Shown one piece after another: positions 7,477 to 9,013 of a DNA stretch of 9,013 nucleotides. The position numbers and the translations under genes were made by a program. Position 1 is the stretch's first letter. Every line of letters starts with the position of its first letter. The stretch covers positions 1-9,013 of the forward strand of contig DTPJ01000670.1 of assembly GCA_011334435.1 (NCBI GenBank), in the 5' to 3' direction. The stretch comes from Candidatus Poribacteria bacterium. GTDB taxonomy: Bacteria; Poribacteria; DTPJ01. The notes beneath the pieces are model-generated. The model searched no databases and was not told the DNA's origin. It worked only from the letters and a program-made list of their open reading frames with translations.

Positions 7477-7482
7477 TATAAT
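7477..7482 (+). promoter_or_regulatory. Candidate -10 box in the divergent spacer
   Basis: A perfect TATAAT sits 41 bases before the ATG of the small membrane protein gene, in the 106-base spacer (7418-7523) between two divergent genes. No matching -35 hexamer is found at normal spacing and the surroundings are a run of TA steps, so the hexamer could be a chance match. A promoter for the opposite, nucleotidyltransferase gene must also lie in this spacer, but I cannot assign one. Confidence 0.25.
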
Positions 7483-7523
7483 ATGTAAAACTATTCAACA
7501 GAAATCATAGGGGGATCAGAAAT

Positions 7524-7754
7524 ATGCAAATATATGGAATTATATATATAGCGGTCTTATTTTTACTAACCTCCTTGCTTGCGATAGGAGGATATTTTAT
7601 ACAGCGAGAAAGATATTGGATACGCATTTGGAAGGAACTCGGAAAACCTGATGTCAAAAGTATTAAAGAATTAAAGACTTATATTCAAAATCAACCAAAC
7701 CCTATTCCTTATGTAAAGGTCAAAAACAGCAATTTAAGTATCAATAACAAATAA
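7524..7754 (+). CDS. Small single-pass membrane protein, hypothetical
   Basis: I do not recognise this 76-residue protein. It has one strong transmembrane helix at about residues 4-25 (IIYIAVLFLL then TSLLAIGGYF). A basic and aromatic segment follows, RERYWIRIW at 28-36, and then a polar tail rich in Lys, Asn and Pro (about 37-76) with PNPIPYVKVK. The positive residues after the helix predict a cytoplasmic C-terminus. AGGGGGA at 7509-7515 is a good Shine-Dalgarno 8 bases before the ATG. A TATAAT lies further upstream. The gene stands alone on the plus strand, diverging from the nucleotidyltransferase gene and converging on the WecA-like gene with a 12-base gap. The ribosome binding site and coherent membrane topology favour a real gene, but no homologous family is known to me. 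Confidence 0.6.
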   Translation: MQIYGIIYIAVLFLLTSLLAIGGYFIQRERYWIRIWKELGKPDVKSIKELKTYIQNQPNPIPYVKVKNSNLSINNK

Positions 7755-7766
7755 AGATTATTAAAT

Positions 7767-8870
7767 TTAAAGAGAGATTTCATCTGCTTTAGAATGAAGT
7801 TCTAAATTATCCTGACATTGATAATCAATTGGTGATTTTTTGCCCAAAAATATAACTATAAATAATGCAACTATTAGCATTGATCCGCATAAGATAACTG
7901 ACAAAATCTCACTTTTTAGGAAAACGATAGCCAGACCTGCTGAAATGCTTAAAATGCTTATCAATACAAGAATCAATAATGCCTTACCCTGACTTAGACC
8001 AAGATTGACGAGTCTGTGGTGCAAATGACCTAAATCTGCAGAAAATGGCGATCTTCCTTTACGAAACCTTCTCAAAATTCCCCAAGTTGCATCAACAATT
8101 GGCAATCCAAATATCAAAACAGGAACAGCAGAACCAGCGACAATATTCGGATTTTGGAACAAAACTTTTATTGTAACTGTCGCAGTGACAAACCCTAAAA
8201 GCATTGAACCACAATCGCCCATAAATATGCTCGCTTTATGTATGTTATATCTTAAAAACCCTAAAATTGCACCTGCTAAAACTAAACATATTATAACCAT
8301 TTGGATTTGACCAGCTATATATGAAATAACAGATAAAGCGACCAAAATAAATAAAGTGACTGTCCCTGCTAAACCATCTATCCCATCTATAAAGTTAATC
8401 GCATTCATAATGCCGACAACCCAAAAAATAGCTAATAATGCCCCTAATGGACTTCCTATGTCCACAACTCCTAAAAATGGGACATTTATTTGATTTATAA
8501 TAAAACCAAAAGGGAGTATTGAAAGGGCAGAGGCAAATTGACCCATAAATTTTTTTGTAGCATTTAATCCGCGAATATCATCCCATATACCTATAAAGGC
8601 TATTATAGATGCCCCAATGCTAATGCCAGCTAAAGCCTCAATTCCGCCATTTTTTTCTGGTCTGACCAGTATATAGCCGACGCTTAAAGAAAAGAAAAAT
8701 GATATGGCAATGGCAATTCCACCTAAACGTGGTAAAGGAATTTTATGTATCTTACGATCACATGGATTATCTAATATATTGCTATTTATGGCTGTATTCC
8801 GAATCACAGGTGTTATCAAAAAAGTAATCAGAAACGCAAGAATTCCCAAAATTATATAGTTTATTATCAT
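7767..8870 (-). CDS. WecA/TagO-type undecaprenyl-phosphate sugar-1-phosphate transferase
   Basis: This 367-residue integral membrane enzyme belongs to the MraY/WecA/TagO (PNPT) family. It transfers a sugar-1-phosphate, typically GlcNAc-1-P, from a UDP-sugar to undecaprenyl phosphate on the inner face of the membrane, starting O-antigen, teichoic acid or capsule synthesis. About ten to eleven hydrophobic segments are present. Diagnostic motifs occur in order: RKIHKIPLPRLGG (39-51), WDD with Asp97-Asp98, NFIDGIDGLAG (159-169), FMGDCGSM (216-223) and SADLGHLHHRL (277-287). The last is the HIHH-type loop, which points to WecA/TagO and not to MraY, whose last motif differs. An open frame extends three codons further to a GTG at 8879, but its only Shine-Dalgarno is one base away; the ATG at 8870 has proper spacing and gives an N-terminus starting MIINYIILG. 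The hydrophilic C-terminal tail (about 343-367) is probably cytoplasmic. The sugar donor is inferred from the family, not proved. Confidence 0.92.
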   Translation of the reverse strand: MIINYIILGILAFLITFLITPVIRNTAINSNILDNPCDRKIHKIPLPRLGGIAIAISFFFSLSVGYILVRPEKNGGIEALAGISIGASIIAFIGIWDDIRGLNATKKFMGQFASALSILPFGFIINQINVPFLGVVDIGSPLGALLAIFWVVGIMNAINFIDGIDGLAGTVTLFILVALSVISYIAGQIQMVIICLVLAGAILGFLRYNIHKASIFMGDCGSMLLGFVTATVTIKVLFQNPNIVAGSAVPVLIFGLPIVDATWGILRRFRKGRSPFSADLGHLHHRLVNLGLSQGKALLILVLISILSISAGLAIVFLKSEILSVILCGSMLIVALFIVIFLGKKSPIDYQCQDNLELHSKADEISL

Positions 8871-8880
8871 AAAAAACACT

Positions 8881-8884
8881 TCCT
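8881..8884 (-). promoter_or_regulatory. Ribosome binding site favouring the ATG at 8870
   Basis: On the minus strand the order is AGGA, then AGTGTTTTTT, then ATG. The AGGA is 10 bases from the ATG at 8870 and only one base from the in-frame GTG at 8879. This spacing supports ATG as the start and removes three residues from the longest open frame. Confidence 0.6.
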
Positions 8885-8892
8885 ATTAAGCT

Positions 8893-8918
8893 GAACTTAG
8901 GACATTAGTTCGGACATT
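8893..8918. repeat. Short direct and inverted repeats upstream of the WecA-like gene
   Basis: GGACATT occurs twice in direct orientation, at 8900-8906 and 8912-8918, with a 12-base period. An inverted repeat GAACT (8893-8897) and AGTTC (8907-8911) overlaps it. The cluster lies 23-48 bases before the ATG of the WecA-like gene, where a regulator could bind. It may equally be the end of a decayed repeat or insertion element. Nothing else in the AT-rich stretch 8919-8979 is recognisable. Confidence 0.35.
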
Positions 8919-8979
8919 TTCTAGAATAAGTGAAAATAATACTTTCTGCTAAAATTAAATTTTTCCAAACATTTCAAAA

Positions 8980-9013
8980 ATCCCCCTTTATCCCCCTTTT
9001 TCAAAGGGGGAAA
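8980..9013. repeat. C5T3/A3G5 inverted repeat element, cut by window end
   Basis: The 10-base unit ATCCCCCTTT is present twice in exact tandem (8980-8989 and 8990-8999). It is followed by the inverted copy AAAGGGGG at 9003-9010. The second unit and the inverted copy can form a 9-bp stem with a TTC loop (9000-9002). C5/G5 runs of this kind are foreign to the AT-rich surroundings and resemble dispersed intergenic repeats or MITE-like elements known from several bacterial groups. The element probably continues beyond the window. It might also act as a transcription terminator, although no T-tract longer than three bases is visible. Confidence 0.7.

Noticed and set aside
7788..7806. Hairpin TTTAGAA/TTCTAAA with 5-base loop near the end of the WecA-like gene, considered as terminator
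   Set aside because: The stem is 7 bp with only one G-C pair, has no adjacent T-run on either strand and lies within the coding sequence.
1..9013. Defence island, toxin-antitoxin pair, CRISPR or prophage
   Set aside because: No nuclease, helicase, reverse transcriptase, antitoxin, integrase, phage structural gene or regular spacer-repeat array is present in any frame I could read.

Overview
The window looks like chromosomal DNA from an AT-rich (by eye under 40% GC), Gram-negative-type uncultured bacterium. A lipoprotein with a serine at +2, an undecaprenyl-phosphate sugar-1-phosphate transferase and clear Shine-Dalgarno sequences support a bacterial, probably didermic host. The mix of a DUF1680/GH127-like glycosidase, a divergent Gfo/Idh/MocA protein, a long TPR lipoprotein and CCCCCTTT/AAAGGGGG repeats recalls lineages such as Poribacteria, Omnitrophota or Planctomycetes-related groups. 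That placement is an impression, not a demonstration. No rRNA, tRNA, CRISPR array, transposase or integrase is visible.

Region 1 (1-3083, + strand) is a tightly packed run of three genes: the 3' part of a RidA/YjgF-like gene cut by the window edge, a calcineurin-type metallophosphoesterase with a large insertion, and an exported lipoprotein with about 13 TPR repeats. The gaps are 1 and 0 bases, so they are very likely co-transcribed and translationally coupled.

Region 2 (3084-6190, + strand) begins with a 151-base spacer that holds a TATAAT box inside an 8-bp inverted repeat. Two genes 22 bases apart follow: a cytoplasmic GH127-like (DUF1680) glycosidase with the full Cys/Glu zinc-thiolate active site, and a Gfo/Idh/MocA-fold protein that lacks two of the three usual dehydrogenase residues. 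They look like a small carbohydrate-processing module.

Region 3 (6218-8870) has a nucleotidyltransferase-fold gene (NTP_transf_5 type) on the minus strand, a divergently transcribed 76-residue single-pass membrane protein on the plus strand, and a WecA/TagO-type polyprenyl-phosphate glycosyltransferase on the minus strand. The transferase and nucleotidyltransferase suggest the edge of a surface-polysaccharide locus. The last ~140 bases are non-coding and carry a short direct/inverted repeat cluster and a C5T3/A3G5 repeat that runs to the window edge.

Two start sites should be moved from the longest open frame. The Gfo-like gene starts at 5132 and not inside the glycosidase gene, and the WecA-like gene most likely starts at the ATG at 8870 and not at the GTG at 8879. 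No gene-free stretch exceeds 300 bases; the longest are 3084-3234, 8871-9013 and 7418-7523. I see no clearly new defence or mobile system. The most unusual element is the glycosidase plus divergent Gfo-like pair.
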